Shown here: piece by piece, positions 17,985 to 26,308 of the stretch
Layout of the letters: every line of letters starts with the position of its first letter
How positions within the stretch are numbered: position 1 is the stretch's first letter
From: Domibacillus robiginosus
GTDB taxonomy: Bacteria > Bacillota > Bacilli > Bacillales > Domibacillaceae
NCBI RefSeq assembly: GCF_000966195.1
Contig: NZ_LAHL01000040.1
Span: forward strand, 1-64,000
Reading direction: 5' to 3'
Length of the DNA stretch: 64,000 nucleotides
Translations under genes and position numbers: made by a program
The notes under the pieces: model-generated
What the model saw: the letters and a program-made list of their open reading frames with translations, nothing else
What the model was told of the DNA's origin: nothing
The model's database searches: none

Positions 17985-18150
17985 ATTTTCAATTAAAATC
18001 AGGCATTGAACCCGTCCTCACACCACGCGCTTGACGACAGGCGTCTAAGCGTTCCGTTTCCCGGAACACCACCGCGCGGCCGAGTGCCTCCATTTGATAA
18101 AGGTGTGGGAGACATGACCTGATAAAGCAACCGGAACAAACATACATTCC
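17985..18150 (-). ncRNA. candidate eps-associated RNA (EAR / epsC motif) in the operon leader
   Basis: A GC-rich structured island between the phosphatase gene and galU, with no reading frame. On the leftward transcript it starts GUAUGUUUGUUCCGGUUGC (18144 downward). Pairings visible by eye: AGGCA (18085-18089) with UGCCU (18001-18005) and ACUCG with CGGGU inside it; a hairpin GUUCCG-CGGAAC (18051-18067); a hairpin CGCUU-GACG...CGUC-AAGCG (18028-18051); and CACACC (around 18100) with GGUGUG (around 18020), which crosses the first stem as a pseudoknot. The B. subtilis EAR element has the same place, after the EpsA/EpsB pair and before the biosynthetic genes, and promotes processive antitermination. 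The identification rests on place and architecture, not on a covariance match. Confidence 0.6.
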
Positions 18151-18165
18151 TATTACTCGTAAGTA

Positions 18166-18921
18166 TTAAAAAAGTCCAAGGAATTTCTTTTTGCGTGTAA
18201 CATGATGTGGTGGTTCCTTCTCTATATGCTGGCCGGACAGGGCCGCCTGCGCATTTTCTTGAAAATAAGCAGCGTAGTCCGGGTCGATTGAATGATAGGC
18301 TTCCGCCAGCCCAAAGCGGCGTGTCGTTGTGTTATGGGCATCCGTGGCAATAAAGTGGGTAAGGTTTGCTTCAATCAATTGCAGAGACAAGGCTTTTGCT
18401 TTTTTGCCGAATAAGCCGTTCACAGAAGCAGCGGTCACCTGCGACAGCGCTCCATTTTGAATGAGCTTGAACAGGCGATCCGGATTTTCAGCAATCGCAG
18501 CATTCCGCTCCGGATGCACGATGATCGGGGTGATGCCTTTTAACTGCATGTCAAAAAGCAGCTGCTCCGCAAATGCGGGGATTGAGCTGGATGGAAATTC
18601 AACGAGCATATGGGAAGAGTCATTGACCGTCAATAGCTTGTCCTCTTGATAGTCATCGAGCAGTTCTCCATACAGGCGAACTTCCTGCCCTGTATAAATA
18701 TCAACGTTGATTCCTTCCTGCTCCAGCTGTACATTTAAAAGACGAACATTCTGCTCAATCGCTGTTTTTTCATTTTTGTACGTTCCATTCATGTGATGCG
18801 GGGTAGCCACAATTGCAGTAATGCCTTCTTGCTCGGCAGCTCTCGCCATTTGAATACTTTGGACCATATCTTTCGCACCATCATCCAACCCAGGAAGGAT
18901 GTGACAATGAATATCAATCAT
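18166..18921 (-). CDS. PHP-type tyrosine-protein phosphatase (YwqE/CpsB/CapC family)
   Basis: 251 residues. The manganese-dependent phosphatase removes phosphate from the tyrosine cluster of the BY-kinase and helps set polymer length and output. Metal-binding PHP motifs are visible: IDIHCHILPGLDDGA at the start, ATPHH near residue 41, EVRLYGELLDD, IIVHPERN near 134 and ATDAHN near 192. GGGGGAG precedes the ATG. It lies third in the operon, 100 bases after the kinase gene; the leader RNA follows directly. Confidence 0.93.
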   Translation of the reverse strand: MIDIHCHILPGLDDGAKDMVQSIQMARAAEQEGITAIVATPHHMNGTYKNEKTAIEQNVRLLNVQLEQEGINVDIYTGQEVRLYGELLDDYQEDKLLTVNDSSHMLVEFPSSSIPAFAEQLLFDMQLKGITPIIVHPERNAAIAENPDRLFKLIQNGALSQVTAASVNGLFGKKAKALSLQLIEANLTHFIATDAHNTTTRRFGLAEAYHSIDPDYAAYFQENAQAALSGQHIEKEPPHHVTRKKKFLGLF

Positions 18922-19020
18922 GGGCTACTCCCCCTTTCAATTTTTTTCTAAACGTAGTATAGCATAAATAAAAATAAATTGTTTGAGAAATTTTCCCGCT
19001 TTTACACTTTTTTAACAATA

Positions 19021-19737
19021 TTATTCTGATCCGTAATAATAGTAATATGACGATTCCGCTAACTTCTGGTTATTCAATACAGCACCAAGCAATTTTGCTT
19101 TGGCAGCTTCAAGCAGTTCTTTTGCTTTTTGCGCCGCTTCTATTTCCGTTTTGCCGCTGTTAATGACGAGCACAGTACCATCGCACTGATTCGCAAGTAC
19201 CTGCGCATCGGTCACAGCGAGTACGGGCGGCGTGTCAAAAAGCACATAGTCATAACTATTCTCCGCTTGGGCAATAAATTCCTTCATCGAAATTGAACCA
19301 AGCAATTCAGCCGGGTTCGGCGGGATCGGCCCTGATGGAAGAGCCGACAGGTTTTCAATATCGGTTGAAACAACGGCTTGTCCAAGTGAAGCCTGCTTTG
19401 TCAGTATGTTCGTCAAGCCCATGCTGTTTTGTAGTCCAAATGTATAATGCATCGTTGGCTTGCGCAAGTCGGCATCAACAAGTAGTACTTTTTTCCCTTG
19501 ATTAGCAAAAACAACAGCCAGGTTTGATATAGTCGTTGACTTCCCTTCTCCCGGGCTTGTTGACGTAACAAGAATGGAGCGAAGTGTTTCATCAACGGAT
19601 GAAAACAAAATATTGGTCCGGATTGTTCGGTATTGCTCTGAAATCGGAGACTTCGCATCTGTATGGGTAATGAGCTTCCGCTTGGCGGAGCCGGGTGCTG
19701 TTTTTTCTTTATTTCGCTTAAGAGCCAATGCTTTCAC
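19021..19737 (-). CDS. BY-kinase (CpsD/CapB/EpsB family)
   Basis: 238 residues. The cytoplasmic tyrosine autokinase controls chain export together with its membrane partner. Walker A TSPGEGKST is near residue 62, Walker A' LLVDADLRKP near 89 and Walker B YVLFDTPP near 164. The C-terminus ends SSYYYYYGSE, the autophosphorylated tyrosine cluster. The gene overlaps the upstream modulator gene by 20 bases, so translation is coupled. It is the substrate of the PHP phosphatase encoded next. Confidence 0.94.
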   Translation of the reverse strand: MKALALKRNKEKTAPGSAKRKLITHTDAKSPISEQYRTIRTNILFSSVDETLRSILVTSTSPGEGKSTTISNLAVVFANQGKKVLLVDADLRKPTMHYTFGLQNSMGLTNILTKQASLGQAVVSTDIENLSALPSGPIPPNPAELLGSISMKEFIAQAENSYDYVLFDTPPVLAVTDAQVLANQCDGTVLVINSGKTEIEAAQKAKELLEAAKAKLLGAVLNNQKLAESSYYYYYGSE

Positions 19738-20461
19738 CTCGTACGGCTTTTGGAGCCGATGTTTTTTTTGCCGGACGTCCGGCTGCAGCGGAAATCGTCG
19801 TTACACCGCCAAGAACAGGGATACCAAGTGTTTTCTCAATGTCCTGCTCGGATTTAATCGTGTTATCCAGGTACTCAAGAAGGAAGGCAAGTCCAACACC
19901 TGCCATCAAGCCCGCAACGATGGCAATGGCAATGTTTAAAAGCGGCTGTGGTTTGACTGGTGATGGATTTTCACCTATTTCAGCTGCTGCAAGAATACTG
20001 ACGTTATCGACATTCATAATCTTTACAATGTCTTCCTGGAAAACACTGGCTGTTTCATTTGCAATATCAGCTGCAAGACCCGGATTTTCATCCTGTACAG
20101 TAATATTGACGACCTGTGAATCTTGTTCACTGGCAACGGTAATTTTAGAGGAGAGTTCTTCTGTTGTTAAGTCCAAATCTAAGTTTTGGGCAACTTTTTC
20201 TAAAATGGCCGGCGACTTCATAATGACGTTATATGTACTAATCAACTGAAGGTTCGTTTGTACTTCAGATGGGTTATACAATTGTTGTTCGGTTTTTGCC
20301 TGGTTCACAAGCACCTGCGTCGATGACTGATAGATAGGAGTAAGAACAAAGTAACTAATAATTCCACTGATAAGTGCAGCTGCGACCGTGATCAACACAA
20401 TCAATTTCAGCCTCTTTTTCAATGTCTGGGCTAACTCTTTCAGGCTGATTGTTTCTTCCAT
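19718..20461 (-). CDS. Wzz-type chain-length regulator / kinase activator (CapA/EpsA/YwqC family)
   Basis: 247 residues from ATG 20461, chosen because AGGAGGAAACAC precedes it and the promoter lies too close for the longer frame. Two membrane segments flank an external domain: RLKLIVLITVAAALISGIISYF near residue 18 and PLLNIAIAIVAGLMAGVGLAFLLEYLD near 175, with the conserved proline-rich motif KPQPLLNI. The cytoplasmic tail after residue 200 should activate the BY-kinase encoded by the overlapping next gene. It opens the polysaccharide operon. Confidence 0.92.
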   Translation of the reverse strand: MEETISLKELAQTLKKRLKLIVLITVAAALISGIISYFVLTPIYQSSTQVLVNQAKTEQQLYNPSEVQTNLQLISTYNVIMKSPAILEKVAQNLDLDLTTEELSSKITVASEQDSQVVNITVQDENPGLAADIANETASVFQEDIVKIMNVDNVSILAAAEIGENPSPVKPQPLLNIAIAIVAGLMAGVGLAFLLEYLDNTIKSEQDIEKTLGIPVLGGVTTISAAAGRPAKKTSAPKAVRGESIGS

Positions 20462-20495
20462 GTGTTTCCTCCTGTTAATAAATAGTGTCTTGCAC

Positions 20496-20518
20496 ATTAT
20501 AGCACAGCGATTTGTCAA
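20496..20518 (-). promoter_or_regulatory. extended -10 promoter of the polysaccharide operon
   Basis: On the minus strand TGCTATAAT (TATAAT at 20496-20501) forms an extended -10 element about 35 bases before the first start codon. A TTGACA (20513-20518) is present but only 11 bases upstream, too close to act as the -35 for this -10. Confidence 0.6.
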
Positions 20519-20615
20519 ATTTAATATCATTTTTGTAAATTTAGAGGCAATAATTCCAAATTAAACAGGTTTTGTCCAACGAAGGTAATCATTCATCTGA
20601 AGACAAGCTTCTTTT

Positions 20616-20825
20616 CTAGTAAAACGGCGCCGGTGAGAAAGTCTTATAATGTTTTATTAAATTATTTATCTGTGGGCATTCTGCTTCCTGTACACGGTGC
20701 TGCGCATCTACTTGTAAAGCAAGTTTGAACTCACTCGTCTTCTGCTTGCCCATCAAGTACGTTTTCATATAAGTGTACAATAGCGCGGCCTTAGACGTTC
20801 GCTCTAAGTCTACTCCCTCAAACAA
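20616..20825 (-). CDS. short unrecognised protein or gene fragment
   Basis: 69 codons ending NNLIKHYKTFSPAPFY, with a helical composition (TSKAALLYTYMKTYLMGKQKTSEFKLAL). The frame is open further upstream to about 20875 (NWFGIEFYFFSDEFVLFEGVDLERT), which reads like protein but contains no ATG, GTG or well-placed TTG. The TTG at 20825 has no ribosome binding site. It may be a 5'-truncated remnant. No family recognised. Confidence 0.3.
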   Translation of the reverse strand: MFEGVDLERTSKAALLYTYMKTYLMGKQKTSEFKLALQVDAQHRVQEAECPQINNLIKHYKTFSPAPFY

Positions 20826-21087
20826 AACGAATTCATCGCTGAAAAAATAAAACTCAATTCCAAACCAGTTCCTTTATTACTATAATCGCTGTTGATCTGT
20901 CTGCAAGCGCATTTTTTGTCGAATTTATTATTTTTTGAAGAACAGTCTACATTTTTATAAAGAAATAATTAGTTTTAAAAGAACTTTGGACTGACGAGTA
21001 TTTTCTCTAGATAGTGGCAGATATGAAACAATCTCTTCTGCTAACAGTATTTCTCCCCCTATAGTACCACTTACTTTTAAACCCAAT
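20826..21087. other. intergenic region between capsule operon and tetR gene
   Basis: AT-rich sequence with no gene I can support apart from the possible upstream extension of the fragment at 20616-20825. Confidence 0.35.
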
Positions 21088-21137
21088 TTGTAATAGGTCA
21101 TTCTCTATTGTATGATAGTCACGTACATACTACGTGA
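21088..21137 (+). promoter_or_regulatory. promoter and palindromic operator of the tetR-type gene
   Basis: -35 TTGTAA (21088-21093), 17-base spacer, -10 TATGAT (21111-21116). Just downstream TCACGTACATACTACGTGA (21119-21137) is a palindrome with 7-bp arms over the likely start site. A TetR-family dimer binding here would repress its own gene. The operator role is inferred from symmetry and position. Confidence 0.65.
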
Positions 21138-21166
21138 GAAAAGAAAGCGGTTAAGGAGAGAAAAAG

Positions 21167-21769
21167 ATGGCGCAACGAGGAAGAAAAAAAGGTTCTGACG
21201 GAGAAGTAAGCCGTGCCCTTCTATTGCGAATCGCTGCCGATGAGTTTGCTGAACATGGTTATCATGAAACGAAAATTAGTACAATCGTGCGTAAAGCAAA
21301 CGTCACACAGCCAACGTTTTATTTATATTTTAAAAGCAAGGAAGCCATTTTCGAGGAGCTTGAAGACTTATTCCGCGCAAAGCTTGCCTGCCTCACAAGA
21401 AATAGCCTGCTGGATGAGGGGCTTGATGATAAGACATTGCCGAATCGGATCGCAGAAGGACTAACGGCGATCCTTCAGTTTTTTACCGATCATCGCAGCC
21501 TGGTCCGAATTGGATTTTATGTATCTCCTCATGCAGCAGACGTAAAAGCGCAAATGGCTGCGCAAATTGAGTCTAACCTTGATAAAGAAGTGATAGCTGG
21601 CTATTTCCATTCAAACGTGGATACAGCCCTTGTCGCAAATGGGCTCGTCGGCATGATTGAACGGCTTACGACTACAAAGCTGTGGACAGGTGCGAAAACA
21701 GCTGCTGAGCTGGCAAACGACATTGTCACCCTTTTGCTTTATGGATTAAAAAAAGAAGTACGAGTTTAA
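21167..21769 (+). CDS. TetR-family transcriptional regulator
   Basis: 200 residues. The N-terminal helix-turn-helix is typical: AADEFAEHGYHETKISTIVRKANVTQPTFYLYFKSKEAIFEEL (residues about 24-66). The C-terminal ligand and dimer domain is variable, with a YxFF-like helix LTAILQFFTDHRSLVRIGFYV. The ligand is unknown. TTAAGGAGAG precedes the ATG. It is convergent with the SLH gene at 21829-23997 and shares the terminator with it, so it is not obviously that gene's regulator; autoregulation through the palindrome at 21119-21137 is likely. Confidence 0.92.
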   Translation: MAQRGRKKGSDGEVSRALLLRIAADEFAEHGYHETKISTIVRKANVTQPTFYLYFKSKEAIFEELEDLFRAKLACLTRNSLLDEGLDDKTLPNRIAEGLTAILQFFTDHRSLVRIGFYVSPHAADVKAQMAAQIESNLDKEVIAGYFHSNVDTALVANGLVGMIERLTTTKLWTGAKTAAELANDIVTLLLYGLKKEVRV

Positions 21770-21781
21770 TAGGAAAGCAAC

Positions 21782-21817
21782 AAAAAGAGGCAGTCTCCAT
21801 GAGAGACTGCCTCTTTT
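21782..21817. terminator. bidirectional terminator
   Basis: AAAAGAGGCAGTCTC, three-base loop, and the complementary arm ending CTCTTTT. It serves both the tetR-type gene and the convergent SLH gene. Confidence 0.85.
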
Positions 21818-21828
21818 ATATTACATAC

Positions 21829-23997
21829 TTATTTAATGTTATCCATTAAGTCAGCTTTAATCAGGAACTCGGCAAGAATTTTTGCCATTTGATCACGTTT
21901 CGTGTTGTCATTCGGGTTAAATTCTTTGTTGCCGGCGCCTTCCATGATGCCTGCCTGATACACTTTCAATACTTCTTCACGAGTAGAAGCGCCGATTTCT
22001 TTTACATCTTTGAAGTCAGTCAGCTTTTTATTTTTGTTTAACTGAGACTCATCAAAGTCGATGAAATCAAGCTCAAGCGCGCGGCCGATCATCGCTGCCG
22101 CTTCTGCGCGTGTTACTTTATCGTCCGGTGCGAATGTGCCGTTTGGCTTACCAGCGATAATGCCGTACTTCACAGCAGCCATGAATTCACCATTTGCATT
22201 AAACCACTCGTTGCCTTTTACATCTTTAAAGCGACCATCATAAGCAGTTGTGCCTGGTAGACCAAGCGCACGGCTTAATAGTACAGCGAACTGCGAACGA
22301 GTCATGTCTTGATCCGGCTTATATGTGCCAGCTGTTGTACCCGCGATGATAAATTTAGAAGACAGAGTTTCGATGTACTTCTCAGCCCAGTTCTCGCCGT
22401 TATCTACATCTGGGAATGTAACGGAAGATTCGATCACTGTGTACGTGCCGTTTGAATTTGCAAGTGTACCAACGACAGCTACCTGCTTGTTATCTACTGT
22501 TTTAAATGTTGTTGGAAGAGCTTTTAGTGATCCATCAGCTGCTACCACAACACCTGTTGCATTGTTTGTATTTACGCTTCCATCAATGGTAAGTTCTTGA
22601 TTTACATATACGTTACCAAACGATTTAAGCTCGCTCAGTACTGTTCCATTTTGAGCCAATTCTACTTTTACTTTTACAGCCGGTGCTTTTACTTCAATAT
22701 CACTTACGATTGCTGCTGCTTTTGTTTCAGAAGAAGCCGCTGATGCTCCTGCTGCTTTTGCTTGGATTAAGTCTTCCAGGCTAGTTGTTTCTGCATCTGT
22801 CAGCTGATCAATGTTGATGCGTAATGTAAGAGCAGAAAGATTACCGCCAAGACCTGCTGCCAGTGCAGTTAGATCTACTTGAGAAAGAGGAATCACATAT
22901 CTTACATCTCCTGCGTTAATCACGATATCTGCTGCTGGTGCTTTTGCCTTGATTGCTGCTGCAAGAGAAGCAGGAAGGTCAAGCACAACCGGCTTGCCGT
23001 CTTCACGGTTTGGTACTTCAATCACTACTGCTTCTGCGTCAGTTGGCAATGTAGTTGAAATTTTCCCTTGAAGATCTGTCGGAATTGTTACTAGCACTTC
23101 AGTTGAACCTTCAGTTACGCCTGGTGTGACTAAAAGGCCACCATCAATAATTATTGGATCTTTCCCTGGGATTGGACCAGGACCAGGACCTGGGCCAGGA
23201 TTAGGGTTTCCGTTATTAGGATTTGTTTGATCATAGAGAGAGTCCCACTGGCCAGCTGCCGTTAAAGTAGCATTTCTTAACGTTGAAATTTTAATGGTGC
23301 TGTCTTTACTGTGTAGAGCAGTTAGGAAAGCTAATGCAGAGTCATTGACTTTCTGCCCATCACCCAAGTAAATCGTTTCTTGAATTTTCCCTTTGATTTT
23401 GCCGCTCTCATCAACAGCTGATTTCAACGACTGAACAGCACTTGTATACAGTTCAAATGCTGTATCATTTTCATTGTCTGTTGTTTGAATTTTGTACTCT
23501 TCATAAAGTTGTTCTTCAGCATTTTCTAAATAAGAAAGGTAGTCTGCTGGCACCGCGTTGGAAAAGTTCAGGCTTGTATCATTAATAAATTCATTGATTT
23601 CTGATTCATCGAGTCCTTGAAGGTAAATGCCAATATATGACTTAAGGAGTATAGCTGCCGCTTGTACTTCCGCTGTTTTATTCGGATCTGCTTTTACACC
23701 CGGCTCAAGGATTGGAGAAACAATCGTATACCACTCTTGAGGAGTAATTTGATCAAGCGCGGCTGATACTTTGGCTACATCAGAATTTGTCTTGATTCCA
23801 TTATAAATAGCGTTAGAGTAATCGGCTACATTCTTAGTGCTGTCAAAATGCCAATCTGCTTGTGTTTTTAAAACTGTTGCTGCTTCTGCTTTGTCTGCTC
23901 CAAACAAGCCTGCTGTTGTTGCTATTGGTGTGAATGCGATTGTTGCAGCAATCATAGCTTTCGCTGCTTTTGTACTAAATGGATACTTTTTCACCAA
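21829..23997 (-). CDS. SLH-domain surface protein with C-terminal SLH triplet
   Basis: 722 residues from TTG 23997 (GTG 23994 equally possible); AGAGGTG precedes this, whereas the frame to 24036 has no site. Residues 1-39 (VKKYPFSTKAAKAMIAATIAF...ADKAEA) are a signal peptide. The first part (about 40-260) is helical. A Pro-Gly linker (PNPGPGPGPGPIPG) leads to a beta-rich segment with three VVIEVP/VLDLP-type strands. The last 180 residues are three SLH domains (TFPDVDNGENWAEKYIETL, FKDVKGNEWFNANGEF, LTDFKDVKEIGASTREEV). It should be held on the wall through pyruvylated polysaccharide. Function of the exposed part unknown. It is unlike most neighbours in carrying the SLH block at the C-terminus. 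Confidence 0.88.
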   Translation of the reverse strand: MVKKYPFSTKAAKAMIAATIAFTPIATTAGLFGADKAEAATVLKTQADWHFDSTKNVADYSNAIYNGIKTNSDVAKVSAALDQITPQEWYTIVSPILEPGVKADPNKTAEVQAAAILLKSYIGIYLQGLDESEINEFINDTSLNFSNAVPADYLSYLENAEEQLYEEYKIQTTDNENDTAFELYTSAVQSLKSAVDESGKIKGKIQETIYLGDGQKVNDSALAFLTALHSKDSTIKISTLRNATLTAAGQWDSLYDQTNPNNGNPNPGPGPGPGPIPGKDPIIIDGGLLVTPGVTEGSTEVLVTIPTDLQGKISTTLPTDAEAVVIEVPNREDGKPVVLDLPASLAAAIKAKAPAADIVINAGDVRYVIPLSQVDLTALAAGLGGNLSALTLRINIDQLTDAETTSLEDLIQAKAAGASAASSETKAAAIVSDIEVKAPAVKVKVELAQNGTVLSELKSFGNVYVNQELTIDGSVNTNNATGVVVAADGSLKALPTTFKTVDNKQVAVVGTLANSNGTYTVIESSVTFPDVDNGENWAEKYIETLSSKFIIAGTTAGTYKPDQDMTRSQFAVLLSRALGLPGTTAYDGRFKDVKGNEWFNANGEFMAAVKYGIIAGKPNGTFAPDDKVTRAEAAAMIGRALELDFIDFDESQLNKNKKLTDFKDVKEIGASTREEVLKVYQAGIMEGAGNKEFNPNDNTKRDQMAKILAEFLIKADLMDNIK

Positions 23998-24186
23998 ATT
24001 AGTCACCTCTTCTAGTCTATTTTTATATAATTCCACAGTTGCGGAATGTTTATGTAATCACAGGTAAAATCATACAGAATAATGCTACCAAAAGCAAGAG
24101 AACTTTACAAATCTGTCCTATGTTACAGACTAAATTCTTATTTTGTCAGATTATTCATATTCTATTTATTTCTAAATTTTGCATGG

Positions 24187-24192
24187 TATACT
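24187..24192 (+). promoter_or_regulatory. extended -10 promoter for the gene at 24229
   Basis: TGGTATACT, with TATACT at 24187-24192, lies 36 bases before the TTG start. No clear -35 hexamer. Confidence 0.45.
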
Positions 24193-24228
24193 ACAAATAG
24201 CAATTTTATATTAAAGGAGGGTTTTTGT

Positions 24229-25128
24229 TTGCGTAAGTTTATAAAGATCGCCCTGGTTGCGATCCTTTTTCTCGCACTGGCAGGAGGCGGCGCATTGTAC
24301 TATTTTACGAAGGTTAAAAAGTACGATGTAGCCGATGAGCAGGTGGACCAAATTGTCGAAGATCCATACTCGATTTCATTCCCTGAAGGTACACCGCTTC
24401 CTGAGGGTGTGCAAAAGGACGAAGAAGGTCTTGTTGTAGTTGATAAGGACGGTGCCTTTGTATTGGAAGATGGCTCCACTATGACAACGGATGAGTGGTT
24501 TAGTTCACCGGAATATAAAGAAGTAATCACTTCAAATACAGCTAGTCCTACAGCTGGAAATACCGGAAGTGCGTCTGGTTCAGGCGATACAGCTTCTAAT
24601 ACCAATAGCTCAGGTTCCACTTCTTCTACAGAAACGGCTGGTACAGGGACTTCAAATTCATCCGGATCTGGGGACACTTCAACTTCTGGCGGCTCCGGTA
24701 CATCTGGTTCCGGTGCATCTGGCGGTTCTGGGTCCGGTACATCCGCTGGTGGTGATAACGGCGGATCAAGCGACCGTTCAACTGCTGCCACAATCAAATC
24801 ACGTTATTCCGGTTCCTTTGACAGCCTGCAGGGTCAGGCGCAGAGCCAGTTGGGTGCGTTAGTGGGACAGGCTAAAAGCGAATATGCAGCGAAAAAAGCC
24901 GCCGGTGAAACAATCAACCCTGCTTACTTCTACCAGAAGTATAACGGTGCCGCATCCGGTGTTGAAGCCAAAACCGATGCTGCTTTTAATTCCCTTTACA
25001 AGTCTATGACGAGCGAATTAAAAGCAAATGGTCTTAGCACATCTGCTGCGGATGAGTATAAAGCGCAGTATGAAGCGACAAAAGAAGGTTTACGCAACGA
25101 GTTAATGAGTAAAGTAACAGGTGGATAA
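24229..25128 (+). CDS. membrane-anchored Ser/Gly-rich protein with a shared C-terminal domain
   Basis: 299 residues from TTG 24229, eight bases after AAAGGAGG; the longer frame to 24082 is not preceded by a site. Residues 4-27 form a membrane anchor (FIKIALVAILFLALAGGGALYYF). Residues 30-90 are a small acidic domain (FPEGTPLPEGVQKDEEGLVVVDK). Residues 100-185 are a Ser/Gly/Thr linker. The last 100 residues form a helical domain (TIKSRYSGSFDSLQGQAQSQL ... GVEAKTDAAFNSLYKSM) also found at the end of the SLH protein encoded next (25262-26260), matching it over the whole length. The pair may interact or work at the same wall site, one fixed to the membrane and one to wall polysaccharide. No known family recognised. 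Confidence 0.82.
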   Translation: MRKFIKIALVAILFLALAGGGALYYFTKVKKYDVADEQVDQIVEDPYSISFPEGTPLPEGVQKDEEGLVVVDKDGAFVLEDGSTMTTDEWFSSPEYKEVITSNTASPTAGNTGSASGSGDTASNTNSSGSTSSTETAGTGTSNSSGSGDTSTSGGSGTSGSGASGGSGSGTSAGGDNGGSSDRSTAATIKSRYSGSFDSLQGQAQSQLGALVGQAKSEYAAKKAAGETINPAYFYQKYNGAASGVEAKTDAAFNSLYKSMTSELKANGLSTSAADEYKAQYEATKEGLRNELMSKVTGG

Positions 25129-25136
25129 GAAATAAC

Positions 25137-25166
25137 GAGACTCGCGGTCAGCGGGTCTTTTTATTT
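25137..25166 (+). terminator. terminator after the anchored protein gene
   Basis: GACTCGC pairs with GCGGGTC around a short loop and is followed by TTTTTATTTTTTATTT. Confidence 0.7.
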
Positions 25167-25220
25167 TTTATTTACAAGTGATAAAAGATTCATAAAGGGA
25201 TGGGCGGAATTCTTTGAGCA

Positions 25221-25229
25221 TGCTATAAT
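25221..25229 (+). promoter_or_regulatory. extended -10 promoter for the SLH gene at 25262
   Basis: TGCTATAAT at 25221-25229, 33 bases before the ATG; the same nine-base element occurs at the capsule operon promoter and at the helicase gene. Confidence 0.6.
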
Positions 25230-25261
25230 TCTTTTACTACAAATAAAAGGAGCTTTTACCA

Positions 25262-26260
25262 ATGACTTTCAAAAAGAAAGCAGCTGCGGTTGCTTTGACA
25301 CCTGTGCTTGCTGCGTCTATTTTTGTTTCCTCTGTTTCTGCTGCACAGTTTCCCGATGTAAAAACGAGCCACCGCGCTTATGAAGCGGTTGAAGCCATGT
25401 CAAAAGCAGGCGTTATTACCGGCTTTCCTGATGGTACATTTAAGCAGTATCAATCTGTCACACGGGCGGAAAGTGCGATCTTAATTGGACGCGCTCTTGG
25501 TATTAAAGTGAGCTCATCTACGAAAACCTTTACGGACCTTCCTTCTACTTCACGTGCGTACCCATACGTTGCCGAGTTAATGAAGCGAGGCATTTTCAGT
25601 GACAGCAGCCGCTTTTATCCAGAGCGTCCGCTTTCCCGTTCTGAGATGGCGATTATTTTAACACGCGCATTTGAGCTTCCTGCTTCATCTGCGATGCCGT
25701 TTACCGATGTATCTCCTACACATGGTGCTGCTTCGTACATTCGTGCACTGGCGGCCGCTGGCATTACAACGGGTGTAGGCGATGGCAAATATGATCCAAC
25801 TGGTACTGTTACACGCGGACAGATGGCGATCTTTTTAAACAATGCCCGCAAGTTTGAAGCACCTGGCGAAGATGTAGAACCAGCTCCGGGCGGTGGCGGA
25901 ACACCTGGTCCAGGAACACCGGCACCTGGTACTCAAACGGCAGCTGATATTAAAGCAGAATATGCGGACGATTTTGCAGATCTGCAAGCTCAAGCAAAAG
26001 CTGACCTGGATGTTCTGGCCGGCCAGGCGAAAGCAGAACTTAATGCCGGAGAAGACTTGATGACGGTATACAATAAATATTTCCCACTTGCTTCAAAAAT
26101 GGAAGCTGAAACAGATGCCGACTTTAACGCGCTTTACGCAAAACTTACAGCAGAATTAACAAAAGCCGGCTTCAGTGCCACTGAAGCACAGTCTTTTAAA
26201 ACGGCGTATGATGCAGCGAAAAAGCAAATGAGAGATGACCTGATTGCTGAAATTCTATAA
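25262..26260 (+). CDS. SLH protein with the shared C-terminal helical domain
   Basis: 332 residues. Signal peptide MTFKKKAAAVALTPVLAASIFVSSVSAA, then three SLH domains to about residue 195 (FPDVKTSHRAYEAVEAMSKAGVITGFPDGTF; FTDLPSTSRAYPYVAELMKRG; FTDVSPTHGAASYIRALAAAG with the TRGQMAIFLN motif). A Pro/Gly linker (about 200-225) leads to a helical domain of about 105 residues (IKAEYADDFADLQAQAKADL ... MEAETDADFNALYAKL) homologous to the C-terminus of the anchored protein at 24229-25128. AAAGGAG precedes the ATG. Role unknown; the repeated pairing of this domain with membrane and wall anchors suggests a structural or sensing function in the envelope. Confidence 0.88.
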   Translation: MTFKKKAAAVALTPVLAASIFVSSVSAAQFPDVKTSHRAYEAVEAMSKAGVITGFPDGTFKQYQSVTRAESAILIGRALGIKVSSSTKTFTDLPSTSRAYPYVAELMKRGIFSDSSRFYPERPLSRSEMAIILTRAFELPASSAMPFTDVSPTHGAASYIRALAAAGITTGVGDGKYDPTGTVTRGQMAIFLNNARKFEAPGEDVEPAPGGGGTPGPGTPAPGTQTAADIKAEYADDFADLQAQAKADLDVLAGQAKAELNAGEDLMTVYNKYFPLASKMEAETDADFNALYAKLTAELTKAGFSATEAQSFKTAYDAAKKQMRDDLIAEIL

Positions 26261-26269
26261 AGGCGATAC

Positions 26270-26306
26270 AAAAAGAAGCTTGCCCGGCATGGGCAAGCTT
26301 CTTTTT
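26270..26306. terminator. bidirectional terminator
   Basis: AAAAAGAAGCTTGCCC, four-base loop, complementary arm and TTTTTT, between two convergent SLH genes. Confidence 0.88.
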
Positions 26307-26308
26307 TA

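Noticed and set aside
18001-18014. tRNA gene suggested by a GGTTCAATGCC-like T-loop
   Set aside because: No acceptor stem, anticodon arm or CCA region can be drawn around it; the segment fits a leader RNA stem better.
19728-20249. Plus-strand frame of 173 codons
   Set aside because: Antisense to the chain-length regulator and kinase genes, which have clear family motifs.
24300-24797. Minus-strand Pro/Val-rich frame
   Set aside because: Shadow of the Ser/Gly linker of the plus-strand gene at 24229-25128.
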